The notes below the pieces were generated by a model. That model did no database searches and was not told the origin of the DNA. It was given only the letters and a program-made list of their open reading frames with translations. Position numbers and translations under genes: made by a program. A DNA stretch of 64,000 nucleotides from Paeniglutamicibacter psychrophenolicus (GTDB taxonomy: Bacteria; Actinomycetota; Actinomycetes; Actinomycetales; Micrococcaceae), in assembly GCF_030812255.1 (NCBI RefSeq), contig NZ_JAUSSH010000002.1, forward strand, positions 558,001 to 622,000, in the 5' to 3' direction. Below, piece after piece: positions 24,397 through 33,491 of this stretch (position 1 is the stretch's first letter; each line of letters opens with the position of its first letter).

Positions 24397-27075
24397 CTAC
24401 CCGTCGGACTCCCGGTACCGGGCGGCGAGCTCGGTGCGGGAGGTCACCCCGAGCTTGGCGTAGATCCGGGTCAGGTGGTACTGGACGGTCTTGGCGCCGA
24501 TGAACAGTTCCTCGCCGGCCTTCTTGTTGCTCGCCCCGGCACAGACCAGCGAAGCCACCGCCTTTTCCTGGGAGGTGAGCGTCGACCAATCCGCGGCGTC
24601 GCGGCGCGGAACGCTGATGCCGGTGGCCTGCAGCTCCCGGTTGCACCGTTCGATGTAGATCGTGGCACCCAATTGGGTGTAACCGGCCAGCGCCCGGGTG
24701 AGCGGTCCGACGGCGTCCCCGCGCTTGCCCGCCCGGCGCAGGGCCTGCCCGTAGGCGTACTCGACCTGGGCCCGCAGCACCGGCAGGGCGGTTCCCTGCA
24801 GCTTGGCCAGGGCCTCGTCGAAGGCGGCCCGCGCTCCGTCGATCTCTCCGCGCGCACTGAGGATCTGTCCGCGCACCACCAGGGCGCGCGCTGTGGTCGA
24901 GCGGTGGTTGCGTGCCCGGGCCAGGGCCTCGTACGGGTCCAGCAACGCTTCGGCCTCCTCGAGGCGGTCCTTGCGGACCAGGGCATCGAGGTAGAGGTCC
25001 TGCCAGGGCCAGAAACCCGGTTCGTCGATTCCGCCGGAACGGTCAAACGCCAACAATGGCTCGAGGGCCAGAATGACCTCGTCGTGGTCGGCGCGGGCCC
25101 TGGCGGCCGAGGCACGCGCCATGCGGTACGGCACCTGCATCACTTCGTAGCTTCCGGTGCGTGCCCAGGCCTTGGCCAGGTGGGCCTGGGCCTCGTCCTG
25201 TTCGCCGCGCATGGAATGGATCAGCACCGCGGTGTGGTGCAGCAACGGGCGCATCAACTCGATGCCGGAGCGCTCCTGCAGGACGATGGCTGCCCGCACC
25301 GTCTCCAGCGCCTCGTCCCAGTCCCCGGAGGCGAACTCGGCCCGGGCCAGCCAGGCCCTGGCCCACAGGGCAATGCGGTGGGAACCTTCGCTGTAGTCGG
25401 TCGAGCTGGCGCTGGAAAGTTCGTGGCGGGCCAGCTCAACCTGGTCCCCGGCAACATGCAACCAACCCAGCGACATCTCGGCGCGCTGGCGCTGGGCACC
25501 CGAAGGCAGGGTGGACAGCAGCGCTGTCAGCATTTCCTCGCCCCGCATGGTTTCGCCGACCATGCCCAGACCCAGTCCCTGGATGACCGAGGCCTCGACG
25601 GCCAACGTGCTTTCCGGGCTGGCCAGCTCCAGGGTCTTTTCCGCCCAATCCACCAAACCTGGCCCGTCAATCCGGCAGAGAGCGTCGAGGACCCGGCGTT
25701 GGGCGACGGTGGCCATGATCTCGGTCAGCCCCGAGTGCGCGGCGCCGGTCCAGGCGCTGGCCAGCCACAAACCGGCGGTGTTGGCCAGGCCCCGGAGGAT
25801 CGCGATGTAGCCCGAAAGCAGGTCGCGTGCGGGACTGGCGGCCAGGGAAGCCAGCTCGTCCGAACAGGCCAGCGCGCCGGGCAGGTCGCCTGCGGCCACC
25901 GTGGCGTCCACGGCACGCAGGAAGAGCGGATCGCGGTGTTCCCGGTCCGTCGCCAGGCCAGCCGCCCGATGCAGGGCCACCGCTGCCGAGGCCCACTGCC
26001 CCTTTTTCGCCTGTCTTTGGGCGTAGCGCTCCAAAAGGTGCGCCAGCGCGGGATCCGAGAGCAACGTGGCATCGGCCCGGTGGGCCAGGGCGGTTCCTTC
26101 GGACTCGCTTGTGTCGGCAGCAGCCGCATGCAAGGCCAGACGGCGCGAAAGCGGGATCAGGTGGTAGACGGCCATCTGGGCGATCAGTCCCGGGAACACC
26201 AAGGAGAGGTTTCCGCCGGTTCCCGCCACGGACGCCAGCCCGGAGGCCACGCATTCCTCCACCAGCGGGAGCGGGTCCGCGGTTCCGGCCAAGCGAACCA
26301 CGGCGTCCAGCCGTGCGCCGTACTCCATCACCGAGGCGGCCTCGACGAGGGATCTGGCATCCGGCGAGAGCCCGCCCAGCCGCGCGGCCGTGTCGGCGGA
26401 GAACGCACGGGGCACCGGGAACCGGCGGCCCGGTTGGTTCCAGGTTTCCTCGGGATTCTCCCTGACCAGGTCCAGGGCCGTGTGCATGTTTCCGCCGGTG
26501 TAGGCGGCCAGCTGGTCGGCCGCGGCTGCGGTGAGCTCGATGCCGAGCCGGGCCACGGAGATTTCCCTCAGGGCCGCTCCGCTCGGGGGATCCAGCTCGA
26601 TTGTGGTGCTGCCCGGCGATTCGATGAGTTCGCGGGCTCCGGGCGGGAGGAACGCGGCTTCCTCCTGGCGCAGGGTCAGGATCACCAGCACCCGTTCGTT
26701 GCGCAGCCGCCGCCAGGCGAACAGCAGTGCGGCGAGGGATTCGGCGTCCGCCCACTGCAGGTTTTCCACCAGGATGATGCCGGTGCGCTTGCCGACCGCC
26801 TGGAGGAAGGCGAGCAGGGCCTCGGGCAGCGGGTCGGGACCCGCGGTGCCGGAGGCACCCAGCATTTCCTGCAGGGCCGATCCTGGCAGTTCCCTCTCCC
26901 AGCGGGCCCCGCCGGAGGTCCAGGCGGCAAGATGCTTGTTGTTTTCCATGAAGCGCCTGGCCACGGTGCTCTTTCCGCACCCGGCCGGGCCGCGCAGGAT
27001 GAGCAGCTGCGCGGCACATCCCTCGGCGGCTTGCAGCAAGCGAGCCATCAAGGCCAATGACCGTTGTTGATCCAT
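24397..27075 (-). CDS. Large ATP-binding LuxR (LAL) regulator, probable benzoate operon activator
   Basis: 892 residues, soluble. An ATP-binding domain is N-terminal: Walker A GPAGCGKST at 29-37 and a Walker B-like IILVENLQWAD near 97-107. The middle, roughly 330-810, is a long series of helical TPR-like repeats. The last 65 residues are a LuxR helix-turn-helix (LTSQEKAVASLVCAG, then KKAGEELFIGAKTVQYHLTRIYAKLG in part). This layout matches MalT/LAL proteins, which include the BenR activators of actinobacterial benABCD genes. It lies directly beyond the terminator of the ben operon on the same strand, hence the proposed role. Effector unknown, benzoate or muconate likely. Confidence 0.78.
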   Translation of the reverse strand: MDQQRSLALMARLLQAAEGCAAQLLILRGPAGCGKSTVARRFMENNKHLAAWTSGGARWERELPGSALQEMLGASGTAGPDPLPEALLAFLQAVGKRTGIILVENLQWADAESLAALLFAWRRLRNERVLVILTLRQEEAAFLPPGARELIESPGSTTIELDPPSGAALREISVARLGIELTAAAADQLAAYTGGNMHTALDLVRENPEETWNQPGRRFPVPRAFSADTAARLGGLSPDARSLVEAASVMEYGARLDAVVRLAGTADPLPLVEECVASGLASVAGTGGNLSLVFPGLIAQMAVYHLIPLSRRLALHAAAADTSESEGTALAHRADATLLSDPALAHLLERYAQRQAKKGQWASAAVALHRAAGLATDREHRDPLFLRAVDATVAAGDLPGALACSDELASLAASPARDLLSGYIAILRGLANTAGLWLASAWTGAAHSGLTEIMATVAQRRVLDALCRIDGPGLVDWAEKTLELASPESTLAVEASVIQGLGLGMVGETMRGEEMLTALLSTLPSGAQRQRAEMSLGWLHVAGDQVELARHELSSASSTDYSEGSHRIALWARAWLARAEFASGDWDEALETVRAAIVLQERSGIELMRPLLHHTAVLIHSMRGEQDEAQAHLAKAWARTGSYEVMQVPYRMARASAARARADHDEVILALEPLLAFDRSGGIDEPGFWPWQDLYLDALVRKDRLEEAEALLDPYEALARARNHRSTTARALVVRGQILSARGEIDGARAAFDEALAKLQGTALPVLRAQVEYAYGQALRRAGKRGDAVGPLTRALAGYTQLGATIYIERCNRELQATGISVPRRDAADWSTLTSQEKAVASLVCAGASNKKAGEELFIGAKTVQYHLTRIYAKLGVTSRTELAARYRESDG

Positions 27076-27111
27076 GGTTCCGCGTCTACCAATCTTTCAA
27101 TGTACACAGAC

Positions 27112-27145
27112 GGGGCTGCGTGGACATCATTGTCCACGCAGCCCC
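27112..27145 (-). terminator. Terminator at the end of the ben operon
   Basis: GGGGCTGCGTGGACA at 27112-27126 and TGTCCACGCAGCCCC at 27131-27145 form a 15-bp perfect stem with a 4-base loop. It separates benK from the regulator gene, leaving a 36-base space for that gene's promoter. No long T-run follows on the minus strand. Confidence 0.75.
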
Positions 27146-27176
27146 CCAATGGTCGGTTGGTGCACCCGACCAGTGC

Positions 27177-28538
27177 TTATTTTGCGATGCCGGCCTGTGC
27201 CTTGACGGCGCGTACCGGGATGCCGGTTTCCGAGTTCCGCAGCGGAACGCACGCGGTGACCAATGCACCAACGATAGCAACCCCGGCAAAGACGTAGAAG
27301 GCGATGTGGTTTTCCACGCCCGCGGCCATGAGCAGCCCGCCGATCAACGGACCGAAGATGCCGCCCAACCGGCCGAACCCGGCGCACCAGGCAACGCCGG
27401 CGCCGCGCGCGGCGGAGTTGTAGTAGTTGGAAACGAACCCGTAGATCAGCACCTGGGTGCCGATGGTTCCAACCCCGGCCACCGCTACCAGTGCGAGCAG
27501 GATGCCGAAGGGAAGCTGCATGGTCAGCAGCACCATGGCGACCGCGGCGAGGAAGAACGTCGTGGAGACCACGCGCTTGGCACCGATGCGGTCGGCGCCC
27601 ACGGAGGCAATGAGCCCGCCGAAGACCGCGCCGGCGTTGAGCACCAGCAGGAAGGCCAGCGAGTAGGACTTGCCGTAGCCGAACTGGGACATGATCTGCG
27701 GCAGCCAGGTGTTCAGGCCGTAGGTCAGCATCAGGCCGGCGAAGCTCATCAGGCCCAGCAGCAGGGTCGGCAGCGCGTACTTCCTGGAGGCCAGTGCCCG
27801 GAAGCCGATCTTGGTGTCAACGGCTTCGGGGAGAAGGGCGTGGGCGCCGGTGGCAACGGGTTCGGTGATCGGGACGCCGGTGCGGATCGAGACGCGCTGT
27901 GCGTCCTCGGTGCGGCCGCGGGCCATGAGCCATTCGGGGGATTCCGGGAGCTTGGCCAGTGCCATGGGCAGCAGGAAAAGGATGGGGGTGGCACCGACGA
28001 GGAAGAGCCCGCGCCAGCCGATGTGGTCCAGGAGCACGATGGCCAGCAGGGACGCCAGGACGCCGCCGACCGGGACGCCGGAATAGACGATGGCGTTGTA
28101 GTAGTTGCGCTTGCCCTTGGGGGCGAACTCGGCCACGACCGCGCCGGCGGTGGCCACCAACGCGCCGACCCCGAGCCCGGTGGCGAAACGCAGGGCACCG
28201 AACGCGAAGACGTTCGGGGCCAGGGCGGTCAGGCCCATGAACACGGAGAACCAGATGATGCCGGTGATCATGATTTTCCGCCGGCCCAGGTAGTCCCCGA
28301 CCGCGCCGGTGGTCAGGGCGCCGACCATGACACCGAACAGGGCCCAGCTGCCCAGCACCCCGGCCGTGGCGGGGCCGATTTCCCCGAGCTGGGAGGGATC
28401 GTTCAGCAGGGTGGAGACGATGGTTCCGTAGACGACCAGGTCGTATCCGTCGAAGATCAGGGCGATGGCGGCAATGGCCACCACCCAGCGGACGGTGCTC
28501 TTTTGCCTTGCGAGGGTGCTTGGTTCCGGTGATTTCAC
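27177..28538 (-). CDS. benK: Benzoate / aromatic acid:H+ symporter (AAHS-type MFS)
   Basis: 453 residues with 12 hydrophobic segments. LIFDGYDLVVYGTIVS in helix 1 carries the D-x-Y-D motif of the aromatic acid:H+ symporter family, and GDYLGRRKIMITG is the MFS loop 2-3 signature; a second such loop, GADRIGAKRV, follows helix 8. I start at GTG 28538 with GGAG seven bases upstream; the frame is open to codons 12 further up. It follows benD by about 230 bases with a strong hairpin in between, so its expression may be lowered relative to benABCD or driven separately. Confidence 0.85.
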   Translation of the reverse strand: MKSPEPSTLARQKSTVRWVVAIAAIALIFDGYDLVVYGTIVSTLLNDPSQLGEIGPATAGVLGSWALFGVMVGALTTGAVGDYLGRRKIMITGIIWFSVFMGLTALAPNVFAFGALRFATGLGVGALVATAGAVVAEFAPKGKRNYYNAIVYSGVPVGGVLASLLAIVLLDHIGWRGLFLVGATPILFLLPMALAKLPESPEWLMARGRTEDAQRVSIRTGVPITEPVATGAHALLPEAVDTKIGFRALASRKYALPTLLLGLMSFAGLMLTYGLNTWLPQIMSQFGYGKSYSLAFLLVLNAGAVFGGLIASVGADRIGAKRVVSTTFFLAAVAMVLLTMQLPFGILLALVAVAGVGTIGTQVLIYGFVSNYYNSAARGAGVAWCAGFGRLGGIFGPLIGGLLMAAGVENHIAFYVFAGVAIVGALVTACVPLRNSETGIPVRAVKAQAGIAK

Positions 28539-28706
28539 GTTGTGCTCCGTTTGTCTCATGGGCCCGGCGCGCACGGCATTGTGCGGGTGTCAGGGCACGA
28601 ACAAGTACCTCGGGGGATTCCCCGGGGTGTGGAAGCCGTGGCCCGGGGGATCCCGGGTGGCGGGCCGTGGAATTGCTGGGGTGGAAACTTGGTGCTGGTG
28701 GATACC

Positions 28707-28741
28707 GGTCGCAGGCGGCGGCAAGACCGCCGCCTGCGACC
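28707..28741 (-). terminator. Hairpin between benD and benK
   Basis: GGTCGCAGGCGGCGG at 28707-28721 pairs with CCGCCGCCTGCGACC at 28727-28741 with a 5-base loop. It lies 24 bases after the benD stop on the minus strand. It could terminate most benABCD transcripts or protect the 3' end of a processed message. Confidence 0.6.
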
Positions 28742-28764
28742 CGGATGGGGGGCGGGGACGGGGC

Positions 28765-29604
28765 CTAGCCCAGGTCCCCGCCGGCCACCGCCAGGGTGCT
28801 GCCGGTGATGTAGGAAGCCTCGTCGGAGGCCAGGAACGCGATGGGACCGGCCTGCTCCTCAAGGGTTCCGTAGCGCTTCAACAGGGTCGAATCGACGGTC
28901 TGGTCAACGATCTGCTGGTACCAGGCCTGCTCCTGCTCGCCCTCGGGTGAGGGGCCTCGCTTGACCAGGCGCTCGGGGGCCTGCGTGCCGCCCGGCGCGG
29001 TGGCCACCACACGGATCCCGTGGGCAGCCCCCTCCATGGCCAGGGCCGAGGTGATGGCCTTGACCCCGCCCTTGGCCCCGGCATACGGGACGCGGTTGAC
29101 GCCTCGAGTGGCCACCGAGGAAACGTTCACGATGGTGCCGGACCCGGCCTTGATCATTTCCGGGAACGCGGCGCGGCACATCCACAGGGTGGGGAAGAGC
29201 GAACGCTGGATTTCCTTGCTGATCTCCTCCGGGGTGTAGTGCTCGTACGGCTTGGCCCAGATGGTCCCGCCGACGTTGTTGATGAGCACGTCGATCCGGC
29301 CGTATTCGCCGACCGCGGCGGTGACCGCGGACATCGCGCCCTCGAAGACCTCCAGGTCGGCGGTCACGCTCAGGGCGTGCACGCCGTGGGCCCGCAGGCC
29401 CTCGGCAACGTCGTGGACCAGCGGGGACCGGTCCACCAGGACCAGTTCCCCGCCCTCGGCGGCGATCCGCCGGGCCACGGCCCAGCCGATGCCCTGGGCC
29501 GCCCCGGTGATCAGCACGACCTTGGAGTCAAAGCGTCCGGCGTGGAAGGACTCGGGCAGGGAGGTCGTGGCGGCCTGGTGTGCCGCCGTGTTGTCGGCGC
29601 TCAT
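28765..29604 (-). CDS. benD: 1,6-dihydroxycyclohexa-2,4-diene-1-carboxylate dehydrogenase
   Basis: 279 residues, classical short-chain dehydrogenase. The cofactor motif is TGAAQGIGWAVA (T-G-x3-G-x-G) near 33-44, NNVGG follows near 109-113, then the catalytic serine in VNVSSVAT and the Y-x3-K in YAGAKGG. It oxidises and decarboxylates the benzoate cis-diol to catechol with NAD+. The start overlaps the benC stop by 4 bases (ATGA), and it is the fourth gene of the ben operon. Its length and C-terminal LAVAGGDLG fit BenD/XylL. Confidence 0.9.
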   Translation of the reverse strand: MSADNTAAHQAATTSLPESFHAGRFDSKVVLITGAAQGIGWAVARRIAAEGGELVLVDRSPLVHDVAEGLRAHGVHALSVTADLEVFEGAMSAVTAAVGEYGRIDVLINNVGGTIWAKPYEHYTPEEISKEIQRSLFPTLWMCRAAFPEMIKAGSGTIVNVSSVATRGVNRVPYAGAKGGVKAITSALAMEGAAHGIRVVATAPGGTQAPERLVKRGPSPEGEQEQAWYQQIVDQTVDSTLLKRYGTLEEQAGPIAFLASDEASYITGSTLAVAGGDLG

Positions 29605-31154
29605 TTGCCCGGGGTGCGCGACGCCGCGGCCATGGTGGCCTTGGCGTGCTCGTTGTGGGCGATGATGGCCGTGCGGGCGGCGGCCAGGTCCTGGTTTTCG
29701 AAGGCGGCGACGATTTGCAGGTGGTCGGCGTCGACCGCGCCGTCGATCCAGTGCTCCTTGCGCAGCACCTTGGCCATGGTCGCGGGGACCTCCAGGCGGT
29801 TGTACGCCTGCAACAGGTGTTCGTTGCCGACGCAGCTGAACAGGAACTGGTGGAAGGCCTCGTTGGTGATGGTGAATTCCTCGGAGCTGACGAACTTCTC
29901 GCCGTCCAGGGTCTTGCCGGCCAGTTCGGCCAGCACCTTGAACTCGACAAGCTGCTCGGGCGTCAGCTTGCCCATGGTCAGTTCAACGATGGCCAGTTCC
30001 AGAGCCATGCGCGCGTCGAATTGCGCCTGAAAGGTTGCGTGCTCTTCGCCGATTTCGTAGGCGGGCAGGGCTGCCGGGGCCTCGGAGGCGGGAGCCTCCG
30101 CCGGAGCAGCTGCCGCTTCGGGTGCCGGTGCGGCGGCATCGGGGGTGACGGCCAGTGCGAACTTCTCGAAGTAGAAGTTCTGCGGCTTGATGCCCTCGGC
30201 CTCCAGGTGGCGGCGCACGCCCTCGACCATCGGCGGGGGACCGCAGAGGTAGATGTCGACGTCGCCCTCGACCAGGTGGTGCGGCTCGAAGTGGTTGGTG
30301 ACGTAGCCCTTCTTTTCCGCGGCGCTGTTCGGGTCGCCGACGACGGTGTCGAAGGTGAAGCCGTCGATGCGCGACTTGTAGTCCTCCAGCACGTCGAGCT
30401 CGACCAGGTCGGTGTCGGTGTTGACGCCGTAGATCAGGTGGGTCGGGTGGGGGGTGTCCATGCCCGAGAGCTTTTCCAGGATGGCCAGCAGCGGGGCCAG
30501 TCCGGTGCCGCCGGCCAGCAGCAGCGAGGTGCGCTTGGGATCGCGCAGGAAGAAGCTGCCCATCGGGCCGGTGAAGTTGATCTGGTCCCCGACGGCTGCG
30601 ACGTCGCGCATGTAGGTGGACATCAATCCGCCGTCGGTGATGCGGATCAGGAAGGAGAGGGTGGAGACCTCCGGGCCGGAGCTGAAGGAGTACGAGCGGG
30701 TCTGGCCGCCGGAGCCGGGAACCTCGATGTTCACGTACTGGCCGGGCAGGAAGGAGAGCTCGTCGCGGTTCTCGATCTCGAGGCTGAACGCGTAGGTGGT
30801 CTCGGAGAGGCGGCGGATCTCTGTCAGCGTCGAGGAGTAGGTGGTGGCAGTCGTCTTGGCGACGTCCGAGGTGGTGGGAATCTGCAGCACCAGGTCGGAC
30901 TCGGGGACCATCTGGCAGGGCAGGCAGAAGCCCTTCTCGGCCTCGTCGTCGGTCAGCGCTTCCTCGATGTAGTCGCCGGCGTCGAAGGTGCCGGATTCGC
31001 AGAAGGCCTTGCAGGTGCCGCACGCGCCGTCGCGGCAGTCGAGCGGGATGTTGATCCGTGCCTTGTAGGAGGCATCGGCGACGGTTTCGCGGGGTCCGAC
31101 CTTGATGAACCGGGTAATTCCGTCCTCGAAGGCGAGGGCAACCTGATAGGTCAT
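29601..31154 (-). CDS. benC: Benzoate 1,2-dioxygenase reductase with extra C-terminal FCD-like domain
   Basis: 517 residues, much longer than the roughly 340-residue proteobacterial BenC. Residues 1-95 are a plant-type [2Fe-2S] ferredoxin (CRDGACGTCKAFCESG and a downstream C in FCLPC). About 100-200 is the FAD-binding barrel (PGQYVNIEVPG, TRSYSFSS) and 205-330 the NAD domain (LLLAGGTGLAPLLAIL, CGPPPMVEGVRRHL). After an Ala/Pro/Glu linker (about 335-370) come about 140 helical residues that look like the FCD effector domain of GntR regulators (EAFHQFLFSCVGNEHLL, DHLQIVAAFENQD). I start at ATG 31152-31154 (MTYQ). It passes electrons from NADH to BenAB. Confidence 0.9.
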   Translation of the reverse strand: MTYQVALAFEDGITRFIKVGPRETVADASYKARINIPLDCRDGACGTCKAFCESGTFDAGDYIEEALTDDEAEKGFCLPCQMVPESDLVLQIPTTSDVAKTTATTYSSTLTEIRRLSETTYAFSLEIENRDELSFLPGQYVNIEVPGSGGQTRSYSFSSGPEVSTLSFLIRITDGGLMSTYMRDVAAVGDQINFTGPMGSFFLRDPKRTSLLLAGGTGLAPLLAILEKLSGMDTPHPTHLIYGVNTDTDLVELDVLEDYKSRIDGFTFDTVVGDPNSAAEKKGYVTNHFEPHHLVEGDVDIYLCGPPPMVEGVRRHLEAEGIKPQNFYFEKFALAVTPDAAAPAPEAAAAPAEAPASEAPAALPAYEIGEEHATFQAQFDARMALELAIVELTMGKLTPEQLVEFKVLAELAGKTLDGEKFVSSEEFTITNEAFHQFLFSCVGNEHLLQAYNRLEVPATMAKVLRKEHWIDGAVDADHLQIVAAFENQDLAAARTAIIAHNEHAKATMAAASRTPGK

Positions 31155-31215
31155 GAGGGGAGCTCTTTTCAAAATAGTGCAGGGTGGTGCGGCAAGAGGT
31201 GCAAGGTGGTGGTGC

Positions 31216-31235
31216 GGGGGCGAATCAACGCCCCC
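31216..31235 (-). other. Hairpin between benB and benC
   Basis: GGGGGCG at 31216-31222 and CGCCCCC at 31229-31235 with a 6-base loop, in the 120-base gap between benB and benC. The other ben junctions A/B and C/D overlap, so this gap and hairpin stand out. It may tune message stability or subunit ratio. Confidence 0.4.
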
Positions 31236-31277
31236 CCACGCCGGTCTCGAAGGGCCTGGGAGGGGCCCGGGACGGGA

Positions 31278-31823
31278 CTAGATGTGGTAGATGTCGACCA
31301 CGTGGTGGATGTAGTCGTTCTTCAGGACGACCTTCTTGGCCATGATCACCGGCTGGGTGCCGGAGTAGTCGATGGTGTAGAAGGAGGTGCCGAAGTAGGT
31401 GTCGACGTTCTGGTAGCGGTAGTACAGGGTGAACCAGTTGAACCGGATATCAACCTTGTCGCCGTCGACGGACACGATCTCGACATTGGAGATGTTGTGC
31501 CCGGTGCGCGGCTCCGGCAGCGAGGTGGCGCTGGAGCGGTCGGTCTTGATGCGGAAGACGCGGTCTTCCAGGCCGCCGCGGTTTCCGTAGTAGATCAGCG
31601 AAATCTCGCGCTGCGGGTCCTCGGTGAGCTTGTCGTCGTCGGCCCAGGCGGGCATCCAGAAGGTGGCCTCGGGGTGGTAGCAGTCGATCCAGCGGTCGAA
31701 GTCGCGGTCGTCCAGGAAGCGGGCCTCGCGGTAGAGGAACTGCTTGATGTCCTCCAGCGCGAGGGGCCCGGAGCTGGTCTGTACCTCGGTGACGATGGCG
31801 TCAGTGGTTGCAGTCAATGTCAT
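31278..31823 (-). CDS. benB: Benzoate 1,2-dioxygenase small (beta) subunit
   Basis: 181 residues, full length for the ring-hydroxylating dioxygenase beta subunit. It has [25 protein letters not shown] and YYHP-type [13 protein letters not shown] segments, and ends [10 protein letters not shown] as in BenB/XylY. It stabilises the alpha3beta3 oxygenase and has no cofactor. Its start lies 23 bases inside the benA end, so it is coupled to benA translation. Confidence 0.92.
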   Translation of the reverse strand: MTLTATTDAIVTEVQTSSGPLALEDIKQFLYREARFLDDRDFDRWIDCYHPEATFWMPAWADDDKLTEDPQREISLIYYGNRGGLEDRVFRIKTDRSSATSLPEPRTGHNISNVEIVSVDGDKVDIRFNWFTLYYRYQNVDTYFGTSFYTIDYSGTQPVIMAKKVVLKNDYIHHVVDIYHI

Positions 31824-33201
31824 GCCCCTTTTCGGTGGTTCCGTTGGTGGTGTTTGCCGCCTCGGCGGCGACGGCCTCGCGCATGGTGGTCAACCAGTAG
31901 CCGTGCTGGATCGGGTACAGGCCCTCGTCCTCGGTGCGGGCGCCGGAGGAAATCGGCTCCAGGCCGATCTTCTTGGCGTTCTCGTCGGGACCGGTGATCT
32001 GGTGCGCCTGGCCGCGGGAAAGGTCGTTCCACTTGGCGGCGGTGGCCATGTAGGTCTTCTGGCAGGAACGGAATTCCTCCAGGTCGTCCGGCGTGGCCAT
32101 GCCCGAGGCATTGAAGAAGTCCTCGTACTGGCGGATGCGGTTGGCGCGGGCCTCGTCGGATTCGCCGACCGGGGCGATGCAGTAGATGGTGACCTCGGTC
32201 TTGTCGACGGCGACCGGGCGGAAGACGCGGATCTGCGAGGAGAACTGGTCCATCAGGTACACGTTCGGGTACAGGCAGAGGTTGCGGGAAACACCGATCA
32301 TCCAGTCGGCCTTGGCCTCGCCGTGGGCGGCGACCAGTTCGTCGCGCTTCTCGGCCAACGGGCGGTTGGCCGGGTCCAGCCATTCGGTCCACAACAGCAG
32401 GTGGCCGTTGTCGAAGGAGTAGTAGCCGCCCTCCTGCTTGTCCCAGCCACCGGCATCCATGGTCTTGGTGTCGTTGGAGGATTCGCCGGCCGCGCGGCGG
32501 GCCTGGGTGGCGGCGTAGTTCCAGTGGGTGGCCGAGACGTGGTAGCCGTCGGCACCGTTTTCCGCCTGCAGCTTCCAGTTGCCGTCGTAGGTGTAGGTGG
32601 AGGAGCCGCGCAGGACCTCAAGTCCCTCGGGGGACTGGTCCACGATCATGTCGATGATCTTGGTGGATTCGCCGAGGTGCTCGGTCAGCGGCTTGACGTC
32701 CGCGTTCAGCGAGCCGAAGAGGAAGCCGCGGTAGGACTCGAAGCGGGCGACCTTGGTCAGGTCGTGCGAGCCGTCCTTGTTGAAGCCCTCCGGGTAGCCG
32801 GCGCCGCGGGAGTCCTTGACCTTGAGCAGCTTGCCGGAGTTGTTGAAGGTCCAGCCGTGGAAGGGGCAGGTGAACGTGGTGCGGTTGTCGGTCTTGCGGC
32901 GGCAGAGCATCGCACCACGGTGGCTGCACGCGTTGATGAGGGCGTTGAGCACGCCTTCCTTGTTGCGCGAGATCACGATCGGCTGGCGGCCGATGTTGGT
33001 GGTGAAGTAGTCGCCGATGTTCGGGATCTGGGATTCGTGGGCCAGGTAGATCCAGTTGCCCTCCCAGATGTGCTTCATCTCCAGTTCGAAGACCTCTTCG
33101 TCGGTGAAGATGTTCCGGTTGGCGCGGAAGACGCCGGTCTCCGGGCTGTCGACGAGTGCGTCGTCGAGCAAGGTCGAGACTGCATTGAGAGTTTCAGTCA
33201 T
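31801..33201 (-). CDS. benA: Benzoate 1,2-dioxygenase large (alpha) subunit
   Basis: 466 residues. The Rieske cluster ligands are C92 and H94 ([10 protein letters not shown]) and C112 and H115 (TCPFHGWTF). The mononuclear iron site is in [13 protein letters not shown], with H221 and H226, and an aspartate is expected further on. It dihydroxylates benzoate at carbons 1 and 2. I start at ATG 33199-33201, with GGAG six bases before it; an in-frame ATG four codons upstream lacks a proper site. It is the first gene of benABCD-benK. The nearby BenK, BenE, BenD and cat genes make benzoate rather than toluate or anthranilate the likely substrate. Confidence 0.93.
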   Translation of the reverse strand: MTETLNAVSTLLDDALVDSPETGVFRANRNIFTDEEVFELEMKHIWEGNWIYLAHESQIPNIGDYFTTNIGRQPIVISRNKEGVLNALINACSHRGAMLCRRKTDNRTTFTCPFHGWTFNNSGKLLKVKDSRGAGYPEGFNKDGSHDLTKVARFESYRGFLFGSLNADVKPLTEHLGESTKIIDMIVDQSPEGLEVLRGSSTYTYDGNWKLQAENGADGYHVSATHWNYAATQARRAAGESSNDTKTMDAGGWDKQEGGYYSFDNGHLLLWTEWLDPANRPLAEKRDELVAAHGEAKADWMIGVSRNLCLYPNVYLMDQFSSQIRVFRPVAVDKTEVTIYCIAPVGESDEARANRIRQYEDFFNASGMATPDDLEEFRSCQKTYMATAAKWNDLSRGQAHQITGPDENAKKIGLEPISSGARTEDEGLYPIQHGYWLTTMREAVAAEAANTTNGTTEKGHDIDCNH

Positions 33202-33302
33202 GGTGTGCTCCATCCTTCATAGGGGCGCTGGCGCCCGGGTCCACCGCTGGGGTGGCGAAACCATGATCTACACCATGCCAGTACGTGCGCGAACTCACAC
33301 TG

Positions 33303-33360
33303 GGCATATGCCTAGGCTTGACCAAGGGTGGGGTTCATTGAGTGGATTGAGATATCAATC
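33303..33360. promoter_or_regulatory. Palindromes in the benA-benE divergent region
   Basis: GGCATATGCC at 33303-33312 is a perfect 10-base palindrome and GATTGA-GATA-TCAATC occupies 33345-33360. TTGAG also repeats at 33338 and 33348. The region lies about 100-160 bases upstream of benA and ahead of benE and is the natural place for the LAL activator or a second regulator to bind. Specific assignment is not possible by eye. Confidence 0.4.
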
Positions 33361-33491
33361 ACACTATTCTGGGTATTTGTCTGGTGTTCACCGGCACCGT
33401 AGCGTTGGTGGCCAAGCGCCATGGGCCCTTACCGCGGCCATGCCGCCGGCGACGGGCCCGGGCATTCCCCACCCGAAAGGCGGCCCGCCCC

